Assembly: GCF_016595215.1 (NCBI RefSeq)
Contig: NZ_JAENHK010000001.1
Span: 744,001-808,000, forward strand
Direction of reading: 5' to 3'
Source of the DNA: Chryseobacterium paridis
Lineage (GTDB): Bacteria; Bacteroidota; Bacteroidia; Flavobacteriales; Weeksellaceae
DNA: 64,000 nucleotides
The notes beneath the pieces are model-generated. The model was not told the origin of the DNA and did not search any database. It saw only the letters and a list, made by a program, of their open reading frames with translations. Of this stretch, positions 52,469 to 60,680 are shown one piece after another. Numbering within the stretch: position 1 is the stretch's first letter; each line of letters opens with the position of its first letter. The position numbers and the translations under genes were made by a program.

Positions 52469-53092
52469 ATGGTAATTAAAACTGCAGAATTTGTAAAGAG
52501 TAGCGGAAAGTGGCAGGAATGCCCGGAACCGAATATTCCCGAATATGCTTTTATTGGAAGGTCAAATGTCGGGAAATCATCATTGATCAATGCGATGATG
52601 AATCATAAGGATCTGGCAAAAACTTCACAGACTCCGGGAAAGACTCAGCTTATTAATCATTTTTTAGTTAATGAGACCTGGTACCTTACCGATTTACCTG
52701 GTTATGGATATGCTAAAGTTTCAAAAGTGATCAGAAAGGATTTTGAAAAACTGATCACGAATTATATTCTCAACAGAAAAAACCTGGTGAACCTTTTTGT
52801 TTTGGTAGATTCCAGACATACTCCACAAAAAATAGATTTAGAATTTATCCAATGGTGTGGAGAAAGCGGCGTTCCCTTTTCAATCGTATTTACCAAAGCA
52901 GATAAACTTAAACCTAATGCTGTAGTGAAAAATGTGGAAGCTTATAAGGCTGAACTTCACAAAACATGGGAGGATCTGCCGGAATTGTATGTTACTTCTG
53001 CGGAAAAGAAAGAAGGAGGGGACGAGATTTTGAGTTTTATCCAAAAGACTAATGAATTTTTAAAAAATAATAGCGTAAACTTCGATGAGTAA
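52469..53092 (+). CDS. engB: Ribosome biogenesis GTPase EngB (YihA/YsxC)
   Basis: A 207-residue GTPase needed for late 50S assembly. G1 [15 protein letters not shown] (about 31-45), G2 [10 protein letters not shown]3 [12 protein letters not shown] (about 74-85), G4 TKADKLKPN (about 139) and G5 TSAEKKEGG are all intact. The start is ATG 52469 ([13 protein letters not shown]), which fits the family; an upstream in-frame start at 52439 is unlikely. The downstream acetyltransferase gene overlaps its end by 8 bp. Confidence 0.95.
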   Translation: MVIKTAEFVKSSGKWQECPEPNIPEYAFIGRSNVGKSSLINAMMNHKDLAKTSQTPGKTQLINHFLVNETWYLTDLPGYGYAKVSKVIRKDFEKLITNYILNRKNLVNLFVLVDSRHTPQKIDLEFIQWCGESGVPFSIVFTKADKLKPNAVVKNVEAYKAELHKTWEDLPELYVTSAEKKEGGDEILSFIQKTNEFLKNNSVNFDE

Positions 53093-53534
53093 TATAATCT
53101 GGAAAATTAAAACTTTTGAGGAATTTACTGTTCCTGAATTGTATAAGGTTTTGAAAGCCCGTATTGATGTTTTTGTCATTGAACAAAACTGCCCATACCC
53201 TGATCTGGATAATAATGATCAAAAGGGTATTCACATTTGGGCGGAAGAAGACGGAGAGGTTCTGGCATACTGCAGAGTCTTTGATAAAGGAGTAAAATAT
53301 GATGAAACTTCTTTTGGGAGGGTACTGACAACAGAGCAGGCAAGAGGGAAAAGCTTAGGGAAACAGCTGATACGATATGCTATTGACACGATAGAAAATC
53401 GTTTTCACACTTCTGAAATCAAAATTTCTGCGCAGGATTATCTCATTAAGTTCTATTCAGACTTTGGTTTTATAGATACAGGAAATAAATATCTCGAAGA
53501 TGATATTCCACATACGGAAATGATAAGAAAATAA
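53085..53534 (+). CDS. ElaA-type GNAT acetyltransferase
   Basis: A 149-residue acetyltransferase similar to ElaA. Signature parts: [27 protein letters not shown] (about 20-46), [20 protein letters not shown], the acetyl-CoA loop [17 protein letters not shown] near residues 86-102 and the final [21 protein letters not shown]. It overlaps engB by 8 bp and is followed by a strong bidirectional terminator. Substrate unknown. Confidence 0.9.
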   Translation: MSNIIWKIKTFEEFTVPELYKVLKARIDVFVIEQNCPYPDLDNNDQKGIHIWAEEDGEVLAYCRVFDKGVKYDETSFGRVLTTEQARGKSLGKQLIRYAIDTIENRFHTSEIKISAQDYLIKFYSDFGFIDTGNKYLEDDIPHTEMIRK

Positions 53535-53564
53535 AAAAGGCGAAGATTAATCTTCGCCTTTTTT
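53533..53564. terminator. Strong bidirectional terminator
   Basis: A perfect 32-bp palindrome: AAAAAA + GGCGAAGATT, then its complement + TTTTTT. The stem is 10 bp, with A/T runs on both sides, so it stops both the engB transcript and the leftward seven-gene cassette. Confidence 0.92.
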
Positions 53565-53586
53565 GTGGTTATATAATAAAGTGTTT

Positions 53587-54474
53587 TTAGTTTTTACCCG
53601 TGATGGCTTTTAAAATAATAGGTTCCAGATTGGAAGGAAGATCTGCAGATTTGATCTGATAGTTTTTGATTTTCATTTCTTTGAACCAGTTTTCCCAGTA
53701 TTCTTTGATAATATCTCCTTCGAAAGGATTTCCTTTGACTGGATTGATTCCTAGTACAATTACCTCAAGATTTTCTAAATCATCATTTGCTTTAATAAAG
53801 CCTAAACCATTATCCTGAATTTTTGTTTTAAAATCGGAGGAAGTAAGTTTTAAAGACTTTATTAATTCAGGTGTTAAGTAGGATGTTTTTTTACCCTCTG
53901 AAAACTTAGAGTCTTTATGATAAATATATCCATCTGTTAAAATAAAAAGGATGTTTCTATGATTGTCTTTCATACAATAATCCTTTACCTTGTTCTTAAA
54001 GAATTCCCAGATATCTGACCCTACATATTGTTTGTCTTGGATTGCAGATTGATAGATTTCTAAAGGAAGTGATGAATACTGACTTTCTACCAGACTGATG
54101 TTATCTTTGGTGGTATTTTTATCAAATGAAACCTTTAGTTTTTTAGTAAGATCATTCATTTTAGGATCTGATGGTTCGGGATTAAAAAATACCTGCATCT
54201 GATCATCAAGCTGGATAACCTTTTTTCCTTTAATATGATCTAAAAATCCCTTATCAATTGCTTTGATGTATTCGACATCTCTCTGAAAATATTCCATGGT
54301 AGGATTCGGATTTTTTTCAGGATCAATTCTATCAGAAAGATCAATCAATACGCTAATGTTTAAATTTTTTGAAGAATTACTTACGGGTGTTGATTGAACT
54401 AAAATCTTTTCTTTTGGCTTTCCACATTGGATGAAAAGAAAAGAGGTGATGAGTAGATAAAATATTTTTTTCAT
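53587..54474 (-). CDS. vWA-like lipoprotein
   Basis: A 295-residue lipoprotein (MKKIFYLLITSFLFIQC with lipobox Cys near residue 17). After a linker, a von Willebrand A-like domain starts with LNISVLIDLSDRIDPEKN near residues 38-55, a degenerate MIDAS (D-x-S-D instead of D-x-S-x-S). The second metal-site strand is NILFILTDGYIYHKDS near residue 175. It is the last gene of the seven-gene leftward cassette. Anchoring at the outer membrane or periplasm suggests it binds a partner there. Confidence 0.8.
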   Translation of the reverse strand: MKKIFYLLITSFLFIQCGKPKEKILVQSTPVSNSSKNLNISVLIDLSDRIDPEKNPNPTMEYFQRDVEYIKAIDKGFLDHIKGKKVIQLDDQMQVFFNPEPSDPKMNDLTKKLKVSFDKNTTKDNISLVESQYSSLPLEIYQSAIQDKQYVGSDIWEFFKNKVKDYCMKDNHRNILFILTDGYIYHKDSKFSEGKKTSYLTPELIKSLKLTSSDFKTKIQDNGLGFIKANDDLENLEVIVLGINPVKGNPFEGDIIKEYWENWFKEMKIKNYQIKSADLPSNLEPIILKAITGKN

Positions 54475-54482
54475 AACTGTTT

Positions 54483-55811
54483 TTATAAAATGGACATGTA
54501 AACTGAGTTCTGACTGTCTGAATTTGCACCAACCTTTCTGAGGTTTTCATTATACTTTTCCATGCATTCATCTACTAGTTTTTGAGAGTGAATTCTTTCA
54601 TTGATATTGGTGATCCAGCCTTGCATATATTCTGAAGCATACAGTGTGTAATCTTTGGTGGGAATAATGACGCCATCAATAATATTCTGAAGTTCTTCAA
54701 TTCTGCCTTTAGCTTTTGCAATCAGCTCTTTTATACTTCCTATATTATTTCTTACTTCTTCTTTCTGCTTTTTTAAATCCTCAATCCTTTCCTGATGTAT
54801 AAGAATGTCTTTCTGTCTTCTGGTTTGTTCGTGCCTGATTTTATCTTTTTCTTTATGCTCTTTCATTACAAAATCAAAGACGAGTCCCCAAATAATGTAA
54901 ACAATAAATCCAGCAAAAATAATCCCCCAAAACTGGTTCTTTGTAAATGCAATAGAAAGATCAAACGGAGGGGAGTTGAAAGTTCTATTTAGTTCATATA
55001 ATTTGGATTCTATTTCATAAGCCAAAATAGCATCAAAAACAAAAGTGATGATGAAAAGCAAAGCGACTTTGGAGTAATTCACCATACTTTTATTTTCCCC
55101 AAACATATGGATCAAATATCCCAGACCCAGAAACACAAATGGAATTAAAGTAACAAATGCTCCCTCAAGAGGTCCTTCATCCCAAGCTTTATTAAATGCC
55201 TGTGCATCCAAAACACTTTGAATAATATTACCATTTGCATCAAAGTTTTTAAAGAAAGCAGAGAAGGATGTTGAAATGTAAAAGGTAAAAAGATATAAAC
55301 TTATCGGAATAAGAATAATCAATCCAATCCAGAATTTTGTAGATGCTCCTTTAGTTGCTTTTACATTATATATCTCTGGATTTCTTGGGAGATCATTGAT
55401 TTCGAATTTCAGTTTTTCGATTTTATCCTGGACATTTTCGATGTCTGTTCCATTATTTTTTAATTGATCTTCTTTGTTGTCTAAAGAAACTGTCAATCCT
55501 TTGATCTCGGTTTCTTTATTTTTCTGCTCGTTGAGGTAAGGTTCTTTTAGTTTATTCTGTTTTTCAACAAGTTCTTTTTCCTCATTCTGAAATTTCGAAT
55601 AAATGGCATCCAGGCAAATGGATAAAGCGGTATGGTTTCCATTATTTCTGGTGCTGTCTCTATATCCGGTTTCGTGGTAAGTTCTTTTTCTGCTTTCCTC
55701 AGTCGATTCGCTGTTTAAAGATTCTATTCTCGAAAGTTGATCCTGAGGATCATCAAGTGGAACAGCTTTTAAGCGGAAGAGATTTTTGATATTGGTTGTC
55801 ATAGCATTCAT
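54483..55811 (-). CDS. Membrane protein with long coiled coils on both sides of four helices
   Basis: A 442-residue protein. Residues about 65-145 form a charged coiled coil, followed by helices near 160-180, 205-230, 240-260 and 290-312, and a second coiled coil (about 320-385: RHEQTRRQKDILIHQERIEDLKKQ...). The N-terminus is soluble. The layout resembles scaffold proteins that couple cytoplasmic and membrane parts; I do not recognise the family. It lies 8 bp upstream of the vWA lipoprotein and 5 bp after the TerB-like gene, so all three are co-translated. Confidence 0.75.
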   Translation of the reverse strand: MNAMTTNIKNLFRLKAVPLDDPQDQLSRIESLNSESTEESRKRTYHETGYRDSTRNNGNHTALSICLDAIYSKFQNEEKELVEKQNKLKEPYLNEQKNKETEIKGLTVSLDNKEDQLKNNGTDIENVQDKIEKLKFEINDLPRNPEIYNVKATKGASTKFWIGLIILIPISLYLFTFYISTSFSAFFKNFDANGNIIQSVLDAQAFNKAWDEGPLEGAFVTLIPFVFLGLGYLIHMFGENKSMVNYSKVALLFIITFVFDAILAYEIESKLYELNRTFNSPPFDLSIAFTKNQFWGIIFAGFIVYIIWGLVFDFVMKEHKEKDKIRHEQTRRQKDILIHQERIEDLKKQKEEVRNNIGSIKELIAKAKGRIEELQNIIDGVIIPTKDYTLYASEYMQGWITNINERIHSQKLVDECMEKYNENLRKVGANSDSQNSVYMSIL

Positions 55812-55816
55812 AACTT

Positions 55817-56224
55817 TTAGTTTTGTAGATCATTGAAAATATCATCTTTAGTCTTTCCCTGCTTTACAGCCTCAATGAAATAATCTGCAATATCTTTTAC
55901 ATTTTCCTCTAAAAATCCAAACATTGCAATATATTTTTTTAATGCTGAATATTCATTAGGAGAGACTACCCCATCTGCCCATACCATTACAGTAAGGTCA
56001 TATAGATATTCTACTTTTTCCTTGAGCGTTTCGGGAATTAATGATTTTGAATTAATAGGATTCATAAGAATTTCATCCAGATTTTTGGGTGAAATGCCTC
56101 TCTCTTCTGCAGATTTATAGAGCATTTTTAGTTCTGATGCACTGAAGTCATCATCACATATAGCCATTTGGTATAACCTTAAAAAATGGGCTTTGAGATT
56201 TTCAGGGATTTGTATTATTTCCAT
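55817..56224 (-). CDS. TerB-like protein
   Basis: A 135-residue all-helical protein with two acidic EF-hand-like turns: MAICDDDFSASELKMLYKSAEERG near residues 21-44 and VMVWADGVVSPNEYSALKKYIAMFG near residues 77-101. The D-G-x-V-S-x-x-E pattern is that of TerB, a divalent-metal-binding module. TerB and vWA (TerY-like) proteins co-occur in Ter stress systems. Next to the coiled-coil membrane gene, it may be the cytoplasmic sensor or adaptor. Confidence 0.75.
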   Translation of the reverse strand: MEIIQIPENLKAHFLRLYQMAICDDDFSASELKMLYKSAEERGISPKNLDEILMNPINSKSLIPETLKEKVEYLYDLTVMVWADGVVSPNEYSALKKYIAMFGFLEENVKDIADYFIEAVKQGKTKDDIFNDLQN

Positions 56225-56231
56225 AAATTTT

Positions 56232-56594
56232 TTATTTAATTATTCTGTCCCGGGTTCTGGGAATTTCTTCGTGTTCGATATCAATGGTTTCATGTTGTTT
56301 TATTTTAGCCTTCGGAATCAATTTTAAGAAGTAAATAAAAAGCAGAAGGCCAACTATAATATCAAGGACAATCCAATAAGGTTTTAAATAGAAATAGATT
56401 GGAATGAATGGATTGAAAAAGATAAAAATCAACACAAAAGCGATGAACCAAAAACGTCTGCTCCTGAATTCATTAACAATAATAACGAATGTCATGAAGG
56501 AAACTATTATTCGAAGGAATGTGTAGTAACCCATTGGTAAATCGACTATGCCTATGAAACAACAGAGTGCTGCTACAATGATTAGGTATTTCAT
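56232..56594 (-). CDS. Small membrane protein (DUF6804-like)
   Basis: A 120-residue protein with four membrane helices in the first 90 residues (LIIVAALCCFIGIVDLPMGYYTFLRI...IFFNPFIPIYFYLKP...) and a hydrophilic tail. The PFIPIYFYLKPYWIVLDII pattern is that of the family I recall as DUF6804. Function unknown. It lies 7 bp before the TerB-like gene. Confidence 0.75.
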   Translation of the reverse strand: MKYLIIVAALCCFIGIVDLPMGYYTFLRIIVSFMTFVIIVNEFRSRRFWFIAFVLIFIFFNPFIPIYFYLKPYWIVLDIIVGLLLFIYFLKLIPKAKIKQHETIDIEHEEIPRTRDRIIK

Positions 56595-56625
56595 GATCTT
56601 AGTTTTTAATTATCTTCTTAAAAGA

Positions 56626-56922
56626 TTAATTGCAACCTGAGCAATATGCTCTGTCCACATATACTTTGCTGCTTCCAGAGTAGTAGTAACAACCACCTCT
56701 TGGGCCTACATTTAATGGAGATCCATTATAAGTACAGCCTTTACTTTTGGTATATGATCTTGAGCTTCTTTTGTTACTTTTTCGGTTTTTTTTGATTTTA
56801 CTTTTCCTTGGCTTTTTAGATGAGAGTTCAGTTTTTGACGCTGTACTGTTTTCTGATGCTGAAAAGTTTGCTGGTAATAATAGACCTAAGCCTAGCAGGC
56901 TTGTAAAGATTAGTTTTTTCAT
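56626..56922 (-). CDS. Secreted basic protein with GPRGG (PBCV basic adaptor-like) motif
   Basis: A 98-residue protein from ATG 56922: signal peptide MKKLIFTSLLGLGLLLPANFSA, a strongly basic Lys/Arg/Ser linker (about 35-60) and a C-terminal module CTYNGSPLNVGPRGGCYYYS...KVYVDRAYCSGC. GPRGG-x-YY-x-n-KVYV is the core of the PBCV-specific basic adaptor motif found in viral and bacterial proteins. Four Cys could form disulfides. An upstream in-frame ATG at 57048 lies inside the previous gene and is rejected. Confidence 0.75.
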   Translation of the reverse strand: MKKLIFTSLLGLGLLLPANFSASENSTASKTELSSKKPRKSKIKKNRKSNKRSSRSYTKSKGCTYNGSPLNVGPRGGCYYYSGSSKVYVDRAYCSGCN

Positions 56923-56953
56923 AATGAATTTATTTGTATTAATATTTAATTGA

Positions 56954-57328
56954 TTATCCTCGATGAATGATTGCTTCATTGAGCGCATTGACAATAGTTT
57001 GAATGTATTCTCTATTTTTTGAGACAAGGCTATTTGCTTCTCCTGCATTAGTGCTGATTCTTACTGAATATTCATTTTTTATAGAAAAGAGACGAAGTAC
57101 TCCTACAGCAATAAGTATTAATCCTATCCAGAAAACATCTCTGGAAAAGAGAAAAGGTATTCCAAAAACAATTATTAGGACAGGTCCAATTCTATTTTTT
57201 TCAATCTCAAAAATGTGAACAGAAGAAATGTTTCTCATAGCATAAGTTTTTGATTCTGTTATATATCTAGATTGAGTAACTAAAACTGAATTATCCTGGT
57301 AAAATGTGGTTTCATGTTGAGCTTCCAT
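56954..57328 (-). CDS. DUF6232-like membrane protein
   Basis: A 124-residue protein. The N-terminal TFYQDNSVLVTQSRYITESKTYAMRNISSVHIFE is a beta-rich PH-like segment (YAMRNISSV is typical of DUF6232). Two helices follow (about 48-80, FGIPFLF... and WIGLILIAVGVL), and then a cytoplasmic C-terminal part. Such bYDK/PH-like proteins sit at the membrane face. Function unknown. Second gene of the cassette. Confidence 0.75.
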   Translation of the reverse strand: MEAQHETTFYQDNSVLVTQSRYITESKTYAMRNISSVHIFEIEKNRIGPVLIIVFGIPFLFSRDVFWIGLILIAVGVLRLFSIKNEYSVRISTNAGEANSLVSKNREYIQTIVNALNEAIIHRG

Positions 57329-57351
57329 AATGTTCGTTTTTTAGATATTAA

Positions 57352-57573
57352 CTATCTCGTGTGACAGGTGTTTGAACAATAGTAACAACCATTAATGTTA
57401 TTTTTTTGAGAAGGAAATAATCTTTTTGCCTCATCAACTGCTTCTTGACAAGAATAAAAACTTCCTAAATAGACTCTATTCGATATATTTGGTAAATATC
57501 TACATGAACTTTCATGAACTTCATAGTCTCCATTTGATTGTAGATTTGTGTTGATGTAATAGTCTTTTTTCAT
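57352..57573 (-). CDS. Small Cys/His-rich protein, first gene of the cassette
   Basis: A 73-residue soluble protein. It has an ordered set of conserved-looking residues: HESSCRYLPN, YLGSFYSCQEAVDEAKRLFP and NGCYYCSNTCHTR. Five Cys and two His suggest a zinc or disulfide core. Similar short proteins occur widely in Flavobacteriia next to defence or stress genes, but I cannot name the family. It is the promoter-proximal gene behind the palindrome at 57632. Confidence 0.7.
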   Translation of the reverse strand: MKKDYYINTNLQSNGDYEVHESSCRYLPNISNRVYLGSFYSCQEAVDEAKRLFPSQKNNINGCYYCSNTCHTR

Positions 57574-57602
57574 GACGTTTAATTTTAATTGGTTTAATAT
57601 TC

Positions 57603-57647
57603 CAAAAGTATAACCCTTTAAAAACCAATCCTTACGGGAACCCGTAA
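57603..57647 (-). promoter_or_regulatory. Cassette promoter with 16-bp palindrome
   Basis: The palindromic site TTACGGGAACCCGTAA (57632-57647) lies 21 nt upstream of the minus-strand -7 element TACTTTTG (57610-57603). The same half-sites with a 4-nt spacer and the same 21-nt distance occur at 60615-60659. The site is placed at about -33 and upstream, as for an activator that contacts RNA polymerase. Confidence 0.65.
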
Positions 57648-57655
57648 AACAAAAA

Positions 57656-57679
57656 AACCTTTCAAAAAAATGAAAGGTT
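57656..57679 (-). terminator. Terminator of the RR/HK operon
   Basis: AACCTTTCA (57656-57664) pairs with TGAAAGGTT (57671-57679) around an A6 loop. On the minus strand it is followed by TTTTTTTGTTTT. It ends the response regulator transcript just before the cassette promoter. Confidence 0.85.
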
Positions 57680-57705
57680 ATAAAAAGAATGATTAATAGG
57701 ATATT

Positions 57706-58371
57706 TTAAATAACTCCTAGATCTTTACAAAAAGCGACCAATTGTTCATTGCTGGTAACTTGTAATTCCTCTTTTAGAATGTTTAATTTTTTCTCTATGC
57801 TGCTTAGGCTATTAGGTTTGATGTTGTTGTTTTGAAGAAAAACAGGGATGTTTTTTTGTAGGACTCCCTGAGAAAGAAGAGAAACTAATGTAATATCATA
57901 ATCGGAGAAGTCATAGCTGTTAAGTTTTTTTACTTCTTGCTTAAGATCAAGAGAGAGATAGTTTTCCCCTGCAAAGACAGAAGATATTGCTTTTTTTAAT
58001 TCTTTGGAGTCATTACGTGCTTTTCGAACATAGCCATTAATTTTGTATTCTGAAAATAATGAATCAATAATCCCTGATTTATGTTCTGCAGAGAAAACAA
58101 TAATTTTTAGATGTGGAAGTTCTTTCCTAATATTTTGTATTAAATCCCTGCCATCTTTTATATTTTGTTCCCGATGATCTTCTTCGTAATAAAGATCTGT
58201 AATTAGCAGATCATAAACATTTTTTTCACGGATTGATTTTTGTGTCTTTGCTAATGCATCATCACAATAATATACATAATCAAAATTGGTGATTTTAAGC
58301 TCTTCTAATGTCTTTTGTACAGAAAGATTCATACTTTCATGGTCTTCGGCTATTAAAATTTTTTTGAACAT
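57706..58371 (-). CDS. Response regulator with helical (HTH-like) C-terminus
   Basis: A 221-residue regulator. Receiver domain: ILIAEDHESM near residue 9, phosphoacceptor Asp in LLITDLYYEED near residue 57, Thr/Ser in IIVFSAEHK and Lys in YVRKARNDS. The C-terminal helices (about 150-221), with QNNNIKPNSLSSIEKKLNILKEELQVTSNEQLVAFCKDLG, match a LuxR-like HTH in length and pattern. It is the likely binder of the TTACGG-N4-CCGTAA sites on both sides of its operon. It lies 13 bp after the kinase gene. Confidence 0.88.
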   Translation of the reverse strand: MFKKILIAEDHESMNLSVQKTLEELKITNFDYVYYCDDALAKTQKSIREKNVYDLLITDLYYEEDHREQNIKDGRDLIQNIRKELPHLKIIVFSAEHKSGIIDSLFSEYKINGYVRKARNDSKELKKAISSVFAGENYLSLDLKQEVKKLNSYDFSDYDITLVSLLSQGVLQKNIPVFLQNNNIKPNSLSSIEKKLNILKEELQVTSNEQLVAFCKDLGVI

Positions 58372-58384
58372 TTTTTTTCTTTTT

Positions 58385-60034
58385 TTAGGAAACAGGAAAT
58401 GAGATATTTACTTTCAATCCTTTTTCGGTTTTGGTGTCAAAAATAATTTTCCCGTTGATATTTTCAATACGGGAATCCGTATTTGTTAAACCATTATTAC
58501 GAATTAGATCTCCTGAAATACCAATCCCATTATCCGTATATTGAATATTGATGCGATTATTAATTTTTTCAAATTTAAAAATGACCTTATCTGCTTGACT
58601 GTGTTTTTTCATGTTGACTAAAAGTTCACGGATTATCTGATAAATCTCATTTGTTGTAGTGTCTGTTAATCCCTTCCAAATTTCTTTGCTATTTCCTACA
58701 GTATAGGTCTTGACTCTTTCATTTTTAAAGGACCCGATCAAGTGAGATACTTCATCATTGAAGCTATTATTGTTGTTTTTGTGCTCTTGCTTTTCATAAG
58801 AAATATCCCTTGATTTTTCATAAACAAATTCTAATTCATCTAAGGCTTCTGTTTTATCAAAATGCTCTTGATTTTCAATTTTGGTCATAACATGATAAAT
58901 ACCATTGGCTACTACATCATGGACTTTTTTTGAAAGTTTAAGCTGGGTATTTTTGATTTCAATTTCTTTTTCATGTTTTAGTCTCTTCTGTCTTCTATTA
59001 TATAAGACAATAATGACTATTACAGCAGCTACTAATGCTCCTAAAAGGAGATATTGCCATAATAATTGATTTTCTTTTTCTGCATTTTGAGCTTTTAATT
59101 GCTCGGAGCCAAATCTTTCGAGTGCGAATTGGCTTTTGGATTTGTTTCTGGCTATTTCCAGACTGTCTTTAAGCTTCTGATATTCATTAAAGTATATTTT
59201 TGTGTTTTCAGGTTTTTCTAATAAGATAATTTTTTGCAAGGCACTTAACTTATCGTCAGGACTTTTATTTATTGAGGCTATTTTGAACATCTCTTTTGCA
59301 TATGATAATGCTTTTTGAGGATTGCGATTTTCAAAATATTCTGCTAAGTGAGAAAAGCTAGCATTTAACCCACCCTCATCTTTTATAATTTTTCTGATTC
59401 GAACAGCTACATTCAACTCAGGTTCTGCATTATAATTAATATTCTGTTGAAACTTTGTAAAAGCTAAATTGTCATAAACCATTGAAAAAACAATAGGGTG
59501 TTTTCTAATATTTGGAGAAGCTAGAAGCTCATTAAAAATACTAATTGCATAATTATATTTCTTTAAATGAGAATAAGAAACAGCTTTATTATTTAACAGT
59601 GTCATTTGATAGATAGAATCTGTTGTAAATTTTGCTGCTTCATTGTAAAAATATGCAGCTTTATTAAAGTCCTTCATGTTCTGATACGAGACACCAAGAT
59701 TATTATAATTAGAAGTAAGCTCTATTGCGTCTTTTTTTTCATCTAAAAACTTTATGGCTGACAGAGCTGTTTCTTGTGCTCCATAATAATCTCCCCCATC
59801 ACACTGTATAATACCCATATTAACTAAACTGCTTCCAGCATAAGAAGGGTATCCTTTTTCTATGAAGTTATCTTTTGCTTTATTAAAATATTTAAATGCA
59901 CTATCTTTTTTTGATGCATCTAGGAAATTATATGCCTTGTCATAATTCGTTCTATCAGCTTTTGAGAGTTCTTTTTTATAGCATGAGGTGAAAGCTAGGA
60001 GTAAAATGAAGAAAAGGGAATTGAGATTTTTCAA
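58385..60034 (-). CDS. TPR-containing sensor histidine kinase
   Basis: A 549-residue lipoprotein-like kinase. Signal/lipobox LKNLNSLFFILLLAFTSC, then about six TPR repeats in the periplasm (about 25-300; YAGSSLVNMGIIQCDGGDYYGAQETALSAI and similar), a membrane helix (about 325-347), a short coiled coil, HisKA_3-type KKVHDVVANGIYHVMTKIE (His near residue 375), N-box IIRELLVNMKKHSQ and G-box YTDNGIGISGD. I chose TTG 60034 (MKNLNSLFF); an in-frame TTG at 60049 lies within the -7-like TAAATTTG at 60047-60054 and is less likely. The start remains uncertain. Confidence 0.85.
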   Translation of the reverse strand: MKNLNSLFFILLLAFTSCYKKELSKADRTNYDKAYNFLDASKKDSAFKYFNKAKDNFIEKGYPSYAGSSLVNMGIIQCDGGDYYGAQETALSAIKFLDEKKDAIELTSNYNNLGVSYQNMKDFNKAAYFYNEAAKFTTDSIYQMTLLNNKAVSYSHLKKYNYAISIFNELLASPNIRKHPIVFSMVYDNLAFTKFQQNINYNAEPELNVAVRIRKIIKDEGGLNASFSHLAEYFENRNPQKALSYAKEMFKIASINKSPDDKLSALQKIILLEKPENTKIYFNEYQKLKDSLEIARNKSKSQFALERFGSEQLKAQNAEKENQLLWQYLLLGALVAAVIVIIVLYNRRQKRLKHEKEIEIKNTQLKLSKKVHDVVANGIYHVMTKIENQEHFDKTEALDELEFVYEKSRDISYEKQEHKNNNNSFNDEVSHLIGSFKNERVKTYTVGNSKEIWKGLTDTTTNEIYQIIRELLVNMKKHSQADKVIFKFEKINNRINIQYTDNGIGISGDLIRNNGLTNTDSRIENINGKIIFDTKTEKGLKVNISFPVS

Positions 60035-60062
60035 GGTGTTTTTTATCAAATTTAATAAAAAA

Positions 60063-60084
60063 AGCGAAAGATCATTCTTTCGCT
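60063..60084 (-). terminator. Terminator of the small membrane-peptide gene
   Basis: AGCGAAAGA (60063-60071), loop TCAT, TCTTTCGCT (60076-60084). On the minus strand it is followed by TTTTTTTATT. It lies between the small gene at 60091 and the kinase gene. Confidence 0.85.
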
Positions 60085-60090
60085 CTATAG

Positions 60091-60285
60091 TTATTTTCTT
60101 GGTGGAATAATTTGGCCTGTTTCGCCTCCCGTATCACTTTCTGACCCTCCCGGATCTAATCCCTCACCTGGGCTACTACTTGTTTGTGTTGTAATTTGCG
60201 ATTCACTATTATGTGGACATGTTGCTGTATTCGCGTTATTATTTGGAAATGCTAAACCTAGTAGCATTAATATAAACTGGATCAT
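60091..60285 (-). CDS. Small protein with N-terminal hydrophobic helix
   Basis: A 64-residue protein: hydrophobic MIQFILMLLGLAFPN, then an Asn/Ser/Thr/Gly-rich acidic tail (CPHNSESQITTQTSSSPGEG...) ending in IIPPRK. It has its own terminator, which supports expression. It is perhaps a secreted or membrane-tethered peptide. It lies upstream of the kinase gene and on the same strand. No family is recognised. Confidence 0.5.
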   Translation of the reverse strand: MIQFILMLLGLAFPNNNANTATCPHNSESQITTQTSSSPGEGLDPGGSESDTGGETGQIIPPRK

Positions 60286-60680
60286 TTGTCAAAAAATTTA
60301 ATGTTAAAGCATTCGTGTTCTTCCCTGCGAAACAGATCGCAGATAGTTTTACACGGTTAAAAAAATTTGAAGCGCTTCTTAAATTTTTTGGGAAGTAGAA
60401 CCTTCAAAAACGGAAGAGAAACATCTGCTTCCCAACCCGGAGTTTTCTTCCGTTTTATCTGGTGATTTAGAAATCAGTTTTGTAAATTTGTTTTTGTCTG
60501 TTGTTTTAATTATTTGTTTATCACTGATTTTCTGAAACAAAGATGCGACAAAGGGCGACGCATGTGTTAGACAAAACATAGACATCGATAGACAAGAAAT
60601 GGACAGGAATATGATTACGGTAATCCGTAATGCGACATGAGTGAAAAGCAGCTATTTTGTAATTACTTTAAAAACTAAAT
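60286..60680. other. Divergent intergenic region, candidate regulatory or RNA sequence
   Basis: This 395-bp region between divergent genes contains GAAGCGCTTC (about 60370), an 11-bp inverted repeat AAAACGGAAGA (60407-60417) / TCTTCCGTTTT (60446-60456) and the TTACGG palindrome (60615-60630). A minus-strand frame of 68 codons at 60379-60585 exists, but I do not support it as a gene. Confidence 0.45.
60615..60659 (+). promoter_or_regulatory. Promoter of the 60681 gene with matching palindrome
   Basis: TTACGGTAATCCGTAA (60615-60630) has the same arms and 4-nt spacer as the site at 57632. The -7-like CTATTTTG (60652-60659, containing TATTTTG) starts 21 nt downstream, exactly the distance seen at the cassette promoter. 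Confidence 0.6.

Noticed and set aside
60379..60585. 68-codon minus-strand frame
   Set aside because: It overlaps inverted repeats in a regulatory region, has no recognisable fold, signal or coupled neighbour, and no -7 box is placed for it.
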